10,260 nt of DNA. It comes from Methylophilaceae bacterium (GTDB lineage Bacteria; Pseudomonadota; Gammaproteobacteria; Burkholderiales; Methylophilaceae). Below, piece by piece: positions 1 to 5,592 of this stretch. The stretch is from assembly GCA_947379975.1 (NCBI GenBank), contig CANCPF010000044.1, positions 1 to 10,260 on the forward strand. Direction: 5' to 3'. The notes beneath the pieces are model-generated. The model was given only the letters and a program-made list of their open reading frames with translations, was not told where the DNA came from and ran no database searches. Position 1 is the stretch's first letter. Each line of letters begins with the position of its first letter. A program made the translations under genes and the position numbers.

Positions 1-957
1 ATGTTGCAGCAAACTCAAGTGACGGCAGTGATTGGCTATTACGCTAAGTTTATGCAGCGTTTTCCTGACATTGCAACGCTGGCAAATGCTACGCAAGAAG
101 AAGTGCTACAGTACTGGAGCGGTCTTGGTTATTATTCCCGTGCGCGTAATTTACACAAGGCGGCCATCACCATTATGTATATTCATGGTGGGAAGTTTCC
201 AGAGGATTTCGACACGATTCAAACACTCTCAGGAATTGGCCGGTCTACCGCTGCTGCGATTGCTTCGTTCGCCTTTAATCAAATTCAAACTATTTTAGAT
301 GGCAATGTTAAGCGCGTACTTGCCCGACATTTCTTAGTGGAAGGTTGGCCTAGCCACCCAAAAATTGAAAAAGAACTCTGGGCGCGTGCTGAAAATCTAC
401 TACCAGAAGCACAGATGATTGCTTACACACAGGGTCTCATGGATTTGGGTGCGACGCTTTGTACCAGAAGCAAACCAAAATGTGCTGATTGCCCATTGCT
501 GGATAGTTGCGCAGCCTATAAACAGCAGCGTGTACATCAACTACCTACGCCAAAACCGCGTAAAGCCATTCCTGAAAAAAATACCATCATGCTGATACTG
601 GTGCGCGGTGATGAAGTCATGCTGGAAAAACGCCCACCCACTGGTATTTGGGGTGGTTTGTGGAGTTTTCCTGAAGCAGATATTAGCGAGAATTTACCAG
701 AGTTAGCCTATAGTCGCTTTGGTATTAGTACGCAGTTTACGCAAAGCTTGCCACAACTTAGTCATGCTTTTACCCACTTCAAACTGCATATTCAGCCACA
801 ACAACTTACCGTATTAAGCAATAACTCACAGGTGAATGAGGCTGGTTATTTATGGCTTAATATTGACGATGCGATTGGCGCCGCAATCCCGACGCCCGTG
901 CGAAAGATCTTACAAACGCTACAGCTTAATTTGACTTCAACACATTTCTCAGACTAG
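1..957 (+). CDS. mutY: A/G-specific adenine glycosylase MutY, 5'-truncated by the window edge
   Basis: MutY removes adenine mispaired with 8-oxoguanine or guanine in base-excision repair. The visible 318 residues align with E. coli MutY from about its residue 39. The first ATG is the internal Met of the MLQQTQV motif, so about 38 N-terminal residues, including the catalytic Glu that precedes this motif, lie outside the window. Visible landmarks are the helix-hairpin-helix LSGIGRSTAAAI (about 76-87) and the catalytic Asp in LDGNVKRVLAR (visible residue 100, equivalent to E. coli D138). The [4Fe-4S] cysteines are at 154, 161, 164 and 170, with the family spacing C-x6-C-x2-C-x5-C. The last 120 or so residues form the Nudix-like domain that recognises 8-oxoG, with PPTGIWGGLWSFPE and a SHAFTHFKLH segment. 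The gene ends in TAG. No yggX-like gene follows, and I see no clear intrinsic terminator behind it. The identification is very secure; only the start is missing. Confidence 0.97.
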   Translation: MLQQTQVTAVIGYYAKFMQRFPDIATLANATQEEVLQYWSGLGYYSRARNLHKAAITIMYIHGGKFPEDFDTIQTLSGIGRSTAAAIASFAFNQIQTILDGNVKRVLARHFLVEGWPSHPKIEKELWARAENLLPEAQMIAYTQGLMDLGATLCTRSKPKCADCPLLDSCAAYKQQRVHQLPTPKPRKAIPEKNTIMLILVRGDEVMLEKRPPTGIWGGLWSFPEADISENLPELAYSRFGISTQFTQSLPQLSHAFTHFKLHIQPQQLTVLSNNSQVNEAGYLWLNIDDAIGAAIPTPVRKILQTLQLNLTSTHFSD

Positions 958-1084
958 CGAATATGAAGTTTATTTGTTTTATATCAATCTAATGTCATCA
1001 TTAAGCGGTAGGATGTAAACAGTAGTCTAAATAATATAGCTGTAATGCATTTGTTAAACATTAAATAATGAAGGAGAAGTTTCA

Positions 1085-1420
1085 ATGAGTATAAAAAACT
1101 TAAGTGCTGAATCAGACTTTTCAGACGTAACGAAAGAGCAATTAATTGCTGATTTTAAAGTGGTTGTTGCGGATGCTGAAGCATTGATTAAGGCGACGGC
1201 TAACACTGGTGGCGAAGCACTGGCTAACTTACGTAGTAAGGCCGAAGACTCGTTAGCCGTGGCAAAATCTAAAATGGCCGATGCGCAAGATTCTTTAGTT
1301 GAAAAAAGCAAAGCCGCCGCTAAGGTTACCGACGAGTACGTGCATGATAATCCATGGAAAGCGATTGGCGTATCTGCTGGTATTGGTTTGGTTATTGGCC
1401 TTTTAATTGGCAGACGCTAG
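1085..1420 (+). CDS. yqjD: YqjD/ElaB-type (DUF883) membrane-anchored protein
   Basis: This 111-residue protein has the layout of the YqjD/ElaB/DUF883 family. It has a charged, alanine-rich, helical N-terminal region (about 15-85, likely coiled coil). A short DNPW motif (88-91) follows, then one C-terminal hydrophobic, glycine-rich segment (about 93-109) ending in Arg-Arg. In E. coli, members of this family sit in the inner membrane through the C-terminal segment and bind ribosomes in stationary phase; that role is transferred from the family. The ATG is preceded by a good Shine-Dalgarno sequence (AAGGAGAAG, 1071-1079). The following yqjE-like and yqjK-like genes are close by on the same strand, matching the order of the enterobacterial yqjDEK cluster, so co-transcription is likely. 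Codons 4-8 (KNLSA) lie on a repeated DNA word also found in yqjE. Confidence 0.88.
   Translation: MSIKNLSAESDFSDVTKEQLIADFKVVVADAEALIKATANTGGEALANLRSKAEDSLAVAKSKMADAQDSLVEKSKAAAKVTDEYVHDNPWKAIGVSAGIGLVIGLLIGRR
1092..1107 (+). repeat. Copy 1 of the repeated word TAAAAAACTTAAGTGC
   Basis: A 16-base word centred on the palindrome ACTTAAGT lies inside the start of yqjD. It is identical to 1474-1489, and a 15-base version with one A fewer occurs at 2606-2620. Its function is unknown. Confidence 0.7.
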
Positions 1421-1427
1421 GTATCCA

Positions 1428-1829
1428 TTGACTGAAGAATCTAAGAAAGTAGACGCGGGTTTGTTTACATCGCTAAAAAACTTAAGTGCGACCTTTATCG
1501 CCATTGTGCATACGCGTCTAGATCTGCTTCGTACAGATTTAGAGGAAGAGCGATTACGCTTGATGTCACTGTTGTTGATGGGCTTTGTGTCACTTTTTTG
1601 CCTGTGTGTGGGCGTCGTATTCTTCGCTATTTTGATCGTAGTTGCGCTTTGGGATACACACAGGCTAGCGGTATTAGGCTCTGTGGCTGGCATCTTCTTG
1701 CTCGCAGGAGCAATTCTTTGTGGCTTGGCAATTCGTACCTTAAAAACCATGCCAAGAATGTTTGAAGCTAGCTTGGCAGAATTGTCCAAAGACCAAAAGC
1801 AGCTCGATCATGCTGAAAAACAAAAATAG
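1428..1829 (+). CDS. yqjE: YqjE-type membrane protein (phage holin superfamily III-like)
   Basis: The protein has about 133 residues with two predicted membrane helices (about 46-73 and 80-101). An amphipathic charged N-terminus contains a long acidic/basic helix (RLDLLRTDLEEERLRL, about 30-45), and the C-terminus is hydrophilic. This is the layout of the YqjE family, which Pfam calls a phage holin superfamily, although members are ordinary chromosomal proteins. Its position directly behind yqjD supports the call. The start is uncertain because no ATG is available. I chose TTG at 1428, 7 nt after the yqjD stop, with a weak AGGT at 1419-1422. TTG at 1407 would add seven residues and overlap yqjD by 14 nt but has no Shine-Dalgarno sequence. 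The biochemical function is unknown; it probably helps with envelope or stationary-phase physiology together with YqjD. Confidence 0.82.
   Translation: MTEESKKVDAGLFTSLKNLSATFIAIVHTRLDLLRTDLEEERLRLMSLLLMGFVSLFCLCVGVVFFAILIVVALWDTHRLAVLGSVAGIFLLAGAILCGLAIRTLKTMPRMFEASLAELSKDQKQLDHAEKQK
1474..1489 (+). repeat. Copy 2 of the repeated word TAAAAAACTTAAGTGC
   Basis: This is an exact 16-base match to 1092-1107, here inside yqjE. It is read in the same frame as in yqjD, so both proteins contain KNLSA. Confidence 0.7.
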
Positions 1830-1856
1830 CGATGAATAAGAATAGCCATGAATAAA
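1825..1856 (+). repeat. Tandem 16-bp imperfect duplication spanning the yqjE stop and the yqjK start
   Basis: AATAGCGATGAATAAG (1825-1840) is directly followed by AATAGCCATGAATAAA (1841-1856), with two mismatches. Each unit contains an ATGAATAA. The first ATG (1832) opens a seven-codon frame that ends at TAA inside the second unit. The second ATG (1848) is the yqjK start. Because 16 is not a multiple of 3, the two ATGs are in different frames. Confidence 0.85.
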
Positions 1857-2138
1857 AAATTAGTGCTACTTGCAGAACGTCGCCAGCGACTGGTCTTGCA
1901 GGCGGCAGCGCAGCGTATTGAGTTGGCGCAAAATATTGCGCCATTACATCACTCAATCGCATTTGCCGAAACCGGTTTAGCCGCGCTGCAATACGTGAAG
2001 AAGCATCCCATTTTGATGTTGGGCAGCACTACATTATTTGCCTTATTACGCGCAACACGTTTAGGAAGCTGGCTGCAAAGTGGCTGGGTCGTATTTGAAA
2101 TTGCCCGCAACTTAGGTGGCTGGTTCAAGCAACGTTAA
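1848..2138 (+). CDS. yqjK: YqjK-like small protein
   Basis: The protein has 96 residues. An Arg/Gln-rich N-terminal helix (about 8-30, with RRQRLVLQAAAQRIELAQ) is followed by a helical middle and a moderately hydrophobic stretch around 51-70 (KKHPILMLGSTTLFALLRATR). A short aromatic and basic tail ends ...GGWFKQR. Size, charge pattern and position behind yqjD and yqjE match the YqjK-like family, whose function is not known. The ATG at 1848 lies 18 nt after the yqjE stop and has only a weak AAGA upstream. An earlier ATG at 1832 is closed by a stop after seven codons and cannot encode this protein. The gene converges on ntrC; the 110 bp between them hold a small hairpin (2159-2173) but no convincing terminator. 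Confidence 0.75.
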   Translation: MNKKLVLLAERRQRLVLQAAAQRIELAQNIAPLHHSIAFAETGLAALQYVKKHPILMLGSTTLFALLRATRLGSWLQSGWVVFEIARNLGGWFKQR

Positions 2139-2248
2139 AATCAATATTTAAACTTAAGTAAGCAGCTTGCTTATATCTGCAATTAAATAAGTCGCCATCG
2201 ACCGCTGATATAGCTAAAACCTAAATCAACGGCCTGGCGTGGCTTAAA

Positions 2249-3637
2249 TTACTCTTCTATGCCTAATTCTTGAATCTTACGCGTGAGCGTATTGCGCCCC
2301 ATACCCAATTGGTTTGCTGCTTCAATACGGCGACCATGCGTATGTTCCAAGGCTTTGGTGATTAAAATACGCTCAAATATTTGTGTGCGCGTTTCTAGCA
2401 CTTGCTGTTCACCACGGTTCAAAGCATCCATAACCTCGCTGGCGAGTGCATCTTGCCAAGATAAGGCTGATGCAGATTTGCTGTTGTCGTCCTTAAGTTC
2501 TGGCGGCAGGTCGGCAACATCAATATTTTGGCCGGGTGCCATCACGGTTAGCCAATGACAGACGTTCTCTAACTGGCGTACATTGCCGCTCCAATTAACA
2601 GCACTTAAAAACTTAAGTGCCGCCGCAGATGGCTGTTTAGTTTCTACACCTAACTCCGTAGCACTATGTTGTAAAAAGTGTTTTATTAGTAGCGGAATAT
2701 CTTCTCTGCGCTCACGTAAGGCAGGCAATCTAAGCCTAATCACGTTTAGTCTGTGAAATAAATCTTCGCGGAATAAACCAACTTTAACGCGCTCTTCTAA
2801 ATCTTGATGGGTGGCGGCAATAATACGCACATTCACTTTTATCGGCTGATGGCCTCCAACACGATAGAATTGGCCGTCACTCAACACGCGCAATAAGCGC
2901 GTTTGTAGATCTGGTGGCATATCGCCAATTTCATCTAAAAACAATGTGCCGGTATCAGCTTGTTCAAAACGGCCACGTCTTGAGGCTTGCGCACCGGTAA
3001 AGGCGCCACGCTCATGACCAAATAATTCAGACTCTAGTAAATCTTTAGGAATAGCTGCAGTGTTAATGGCAATAAATGGTTTATCACCACGCGGGCTATG
3101 GCGGTGTAAAGCACTAGCCACTAGCTCTTTACCGCTACCTGATTCACCATTTATCAGCACCGTTGCATGTGAACGACTCAGACGGCCAATCGCTCTAAAA
3201 ACCTCTTGCATGGCTGGTGCTTGGCCGATGATTTCTGGCGTTTCTTCTATAACGACTTTTTCCGTCGCTTGTCTGGTACTTTCATCGACTGCGCGTTTAA
3301 TCACATCAATGGCTTGGTCAACGTCAAACGGTTTAGCTAAGTACTCAAAAGCGCCACCCTGAAAAGCCGCCACAGCACTTTCTAAATCAGAATAAGCGGT
3401 CATGATAATGACTGGAATGTCTGGGTATTTTTGTTTGATTTCGCCGAGAAAATCTAAGCCCGATCCATTGGGCATGCGAATGTCGCTTACCACCACTTGT
3501 GGCTGCTCGCGTTCTAGTGCATTAAGCGCTTCGGCGACCGATGAGAAGGTCTTAAATTCTAAATCTGTGCGGGCAAGGGCTTTTTCGAACACCCAGCGGA
3601 TAGATTTGTCGTCGTCGATAATCCAGATTGGTTTCAT
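2249..3637 (-). CDS. ntrC: Nitrogen regulation response regulator NtrC (sigma-54-dependent activator)
   Basis: NtrC is the phosphorylation-activated enhancer-binding protein that drives sigma-54 promoters under nitrogen limitation. At 462 residues it is close to the E. coli length of 469. The receiver domain (1-120) has the acidic pocket D8-D10, phospho-acceptor D52 (VVVSDIRMP), T80 and K102. The AAA+ domain has Walker A GESGSGKE (164-171), the sigma-54-contacting GAFTGA loop (211-216) and Walker B TLFLDEIGD (231-239). The C-terminal Fis-type helix-turn-helix spans about 435-460 (GRRIEAANQLGMGRNTLTRKIQELG). All key residues are present, so it should be active. It lies 61 bp downstream of ntrB on the same strand, with a modest GAGA Shine-Dalgarno; the two are almost certainly one transcript. 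Probable targets within this window are the dyads upstream of glnA. Confidence 0.97.
   Translation of the reverse strand: MKPIWIIDDDKSIRWVFEKALARTDLEFKTFSSVAEALNALEREQPQVVVSDIRMPNGSGLDFLGEIKQKYPDIPVIIMTAYSDLESAVAAFQGGAFEYLAKPFDVDQAIDVIKRAVDESTRQATEKVVIEETPEIIGQAPAMQEVFRAIGRLSRSHATVLINGESGSGKELVASALHRHSPRGDKPFIAINTAAIPKDLLESELFGHERGAFTGAQASRRGRFEQADTGTLFLDEIGDMPPDLQTRLLRVLSDGQFYRVGGHQPIKVNVRIIAATHQDLEERVKVGLFREDLFHRLNVIRLRLPALRERREDIPLLIKHFLQHSATELGVETKQPSAAALKFLSAVNWSGNVRQLENVCHWLTVMAPGQNIDVADLPPELKDDNSKSASALSWQDALASEVMDALNRGEQQVLETRTQIFERILITKALEHTHGRRIEAANQLGMGRNTLTRKIQELGIEE
2601..2620. repeat. Perfect 8-bp inverted repeat inside ntrC, including copy 3 of the ACTTAAGT word
   Basis: GCACTTAA and TTAAGTGC are exact reverse complements separated by AAAC (2609-2612). 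The right half, TAAAAACTTAAGTGC (2606-2620), is the third close copy of the word found in yqjD and yqjE. On the coding strand of ntrC it falls in the ALKFLSAVN segment of the AAA+ domain, so some of the sequence is constrained by protein coding. Confidence 0.7.
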
Positions 3638-3698
3638 AAGTTTCTCAAAATTAAATATTACTTTCTTTAAATTCTTGCAGGTGCAAACAAACTCGCAT

Positions 3699-4787
3699 CT
3701 ACTTTGTCATTGGTTTAATGGCGCTGGTCTCTATCGGTAGCAAAATGGTAAAGCAGGTTTTACCCGGCGCACTTTCGCATTCGATCATGCCGTGATGTTG
3801 GGTAATAAAGGTTTGTGCAAGCGTTAAACCTAAGCCTGAACCACCCTCTATACCTGACACGAGTGGATAAAAAATACGGTCACGAATTTCTGCTGGAATG
3901 CCAGGGCCGTTATCGATAATTTCTAATTTAATGGCGACACGATAGCGTTTTCTAGCTAAAGTCACTTGCCGCTCAGCGCGGGTTCTAAACGTGATTTGCC
4001 TAGCCGCGGTATTGTGCGCCTGCATTGCTTGCACGGCATTGCGGGCGATGTTGAGCACCGCTTGGATTAGTTTTTCGCGGTCACCGATAAGTTCAGGTAA
4101 ACTTAAATCGTAATCGCGTTTAATCAGCACATCTTTAGGCGATTCAGCCAGCAGTAAACTTCTTACACGCTCTAATACTTCATGGATATTGGTCGGCTGA
4201 TACTTAGGTACACGATGCGGAATCAGTAATCTATCCATCAATGATTGCAAGCGATCCGCTTCTTTAATAATCACCTGCGTGTACTCACGTAGACTAGGCG
4301 AGGGCAGTTCGTGCTCTAGCAATTGTGCGGCACCACGTAAGCCACCCAACGGATTGCGAATTTCATGTGCGAGGTTGCGTAACAGCTCTGCATTGGCCTG
4401 CTGCTGAATGAGCATGCGCTCTTCTCGCGCGATGCGTAGTTGCGCATCCATCTGTTGAAACTCTAAAATTAAACAGGCGTTGGGCGAATCTATTGGCGTA
4501 ACGGTACAAGTAACCGCAAATGATTGATGCCTGTGCGTACTAATGGCAAACTCGTGTTCCCGAAATGGGCTTTGATGTTCGATAGAGTTTCGAATCGCTA
4601 GCATTAAGATTTCACAATCGGGGAACACGTTACTGATTTTCGTGCCAGTGACATGTGTTGCGCTAAAGGCAAAAATAATTTCCGCACCCGGATTGATGTA
4701 AACCACGCGCAGGCTCTCATCCAGAAGGATAATGGCCGTAGCCAAATGTTCTAAGCCAGCAAAATGATCAGGGGTTTGTTGAACCAT
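3699..4787 (-). CDS. ntrB: Nitrogen regulation sensor histidine kinase NtrB (GlnL)
   Basis: NtrB is the cytoplasmic kinase/phosphatase that controls NtrC phosphorylation and is itself controlled by PII signalling. The 362 residues (E. coli 349) contain no membrane helix. An N-terminal PAS domain (about 10-110) is followed by the dimerisation/phospho-acceptor helix with H141 in NLAHEIRNP. The HATPase domain then has the N box with N250 (LNIARNAVQAM), the G1 box D292-x-G-x-G (DNGPGIP) and the G2 box GSGLGL (316-321). An insert of about 20 residues between the N and G1 boxes (QITFRTRAERQVTLARKRYR) is rich in Arg. The start is the ATG at 4787; no good Shine-Dalgarno is visible. It is co-directional with ntrC downstream and with DUF4124 and glnA upstream. 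A -24/-12 promoter element lies 46 nt upstream of its start. Confidence 0.97.
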   Translation of the reverse strand: MVQQTPDHFAGLEHLATAIILLDESLRVVYINPGAEIIFAFSATHVTGTKISNVFPDCEILMLAIRNSIEHQSPFREHEFAISTHRHQSFAVTCTVTPIDSPNACLILEFQQMDAQLRIAREERMLIQQQANAELLRNLAHEIRNPLGGLRGAAQLLEHELPSPSLREYTQVIIKEADRLQSLMDRLLIPHRVPKYQPTNIHEVLERVRSLLLAESPKDVLIKRDYDLSLPELIGDREKLIQAVLNIARNAVQAMQAHNTAARQITFRTRAERQVTLARKRYRVAIKLEIIDNGPGIPAEIRDRIFYPLVSGIEGGSGLGLTLAQTFITQHHGMIECESAPGKTCFTILLPIETSAIKPMTK

Positions 4788-4832
4788 AGTAAAGTTAAAT
4801 TCAGTCAGTTGAATGATAGTACTATTAATCTA

Positions 4833-4848
4833 AGCAAAAGCTATACCA
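4833..4848 (-). promoter_or_regulatory. Putative sigma-54 (-24/-12) promoter of ntrBC
   Basis: On the minus strand the sequence is TGGTATAGCTTTTGCT. GG and GC are separated by exactly 10 nt, the -24 box fits TGGYAY and the -12 box is TTGCT. With C at -12, transcription would start near 4822, leaving a leader of about 35 nt before the ntrB ATG at 4787. No GCAC-N7-GTGC enhancer is visible in the 175-bp gap, so an activator site would have to lie farther away, inside the DUF4124 gene or beyond. The match is by eye. Confidence 0.55.
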
Positions 4849-4962
4849 ACATTCCCGTTGCTAAACCATGTTTGAGCTTACATCGCATGCTTAAGCCCAT
4901 TGCGGACTTTTGTTAAACAAAAAATGATGTAAATTTCATTTGCGGAGCCCATCAAGCTCTTC

Positions 4963-5442
4963 TTACAGCAACATTATATTATTTTGGTGGCTATCAACAT
5001 CCTCCTGCAAATCTTTCATTTTCGCATCAAATTTAGCTGCGTTAGGAAATGTTTGACCATTGGCCGCCATCAACACCTCGGGCTTAGAGCCTGCCATATA
5101 GGCCTTTTTTGCTTGTTCTAACGCCGTCTTTTCTGCATTTAATTCGTTATTTAGAATATCTCGGCGCTTTCCATCTCGTTGACTTTGCTGCTCTTTATCT
5201 ACTCTGGGGAAACTCTCTGGTGTAGCCCTGCGTTTATTGCCGCTAGCGTCTTGCGACTTTTTAGCCTCGTCATTTAAGGAATCATTAGCGTCAAGGTATA
5301 GCTCTAAACGATTAGCCCCTTTTGTTTTGATATTTGAATAAGTAACACGGCCATCAGCATCTACACTTTTGTAGATTTGAGCACTAGCTTGGCTAGACAA
5401 CATGACCAACAAAATGGCTATTAACTGTAAATATCGCTGCAT
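4963..5442 (-). CDS. Secreted DUF4124 domain protein between glnA and ntrB
   Basis: This 159-residue protein of unknown function has a clear Sec signal peptide: a hydrophobic core at about 5-15, then SSQASA with probable signal peptidase I cleavage after A21. The mature N-terminus (QIYKSVDADGRVTYSN, 22-37) is typical of DUF4124, a small periplasmic beta-rich domain. The rest is highly charged (about 55-100) and then helical with coiled-coil tendency (about 95-155: NNELNAEKTALEQAKKAY and later KMKDLQEDVDSHQNNIMLL). It contains no cysteine, so neither a lipoprotein nor disulfides are expected. It sits between glnA and ntrBC on the same strand but behind the strong glnA terminator, so it probably has its own promoter. 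From memory, similar genes are found next to glnA/ntrB in other betaproteobacteria. A direct role in nitrogen sensing is not shown. The start is the only one that keeps the signal peptide, yet it has no Shine-Dalgarno. Confidence 0.85.
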   Translation of the reverse strand: MQRYLQLIAILLVMLSSQASAQIYKSVDADGRVTYSNIKTKGANRLELYLDANDSLNDEAKKSQDASGNKRRATPESFPRVDKEQQSQRDGKRRDILNNELNAEKTALEQAKKAYMAGSKPEVLMAANGQTFPNAAKFDAKMKDLQEDVDSHQNNIMLL

Positions 5443-5448
5443 AGTTTC

Positions 5449-5477
5449 AGTGTAGTAGAAAAGATTTAATTAGGCAA
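5449..5477 (-). promoter_or_regulatory. Candidate sigma-70 promoter of the DUF4124 gene, possibly leaderless
   Basis: On the minus strand, TTGCCT (5472-5477) and TACACT (5449-5454) are separated by 17 nt, a good -35/-10 pair. The expected start point falls at about 5442, the A of the ATG itself. This would make the mRNA leaderless and agrees with the lack of a Shine-Dalgarno sequence. Confidence 0.4.
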
Positions 5478-5518
5478 CGTAACGCTTATTAGCTAGCTTA
5501 ACTGCGCAGAAAGCCGAC

Positions 5519-5550
5519 AAAAAAAGGGGCGAAAAATCGCCCCTTTTTTT
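5519..5550 (-). terminator. Strong intrinsic terminator of glnA, symmetric
   Basis: A GC-rich 7-bp stem, GGGGCGA (5526-5532) with TCGCCCC (5537-5543), encloses a 4-nt loop. Seven A residues flank it on one side and seven T residues on the other, so it can terminate in both directions. It lies 43 bp beyond the glnA stop and separates glnA transcription from the DUF4124/ntrBC genes downstream. Confidence 0.93.
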
Positions 5551-5592
5551 AATTAATTTTGACTAACATCCATTAGCCAAATAATTTAACAC

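Noticed and set aside
1054..1311. Open frame on the minus strand opposite yqjD (and similar frames opposite ntrC, glnA, aroE and azurin)
   Set aside because: These lie entirely over well-supported genes, have no recognisable domains and have composition typical of antisense frames.
1407..1829. Phage holin homology as a sign of a prophage
   Set aside because: The YqjE family carries this domain name, and the flanking yqjD and yqjK genes show it is the ordinary chromosomal cluster.
2159..2173. Hairpin TAAGCA-GCT-TGCTTA between yqjK and ntrC as a terminator
   Set aside because: The stem has only 6 bp and is AT-rich, and there is no T tract on either strand.
3671..3690. TTGCAGGTGCAA palindrome between ntrB and ntrC as an NtrC site
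   Set aside because: It lacks the GCAC-N7-GTGC spacing and has only a 2-nt gap between halves.
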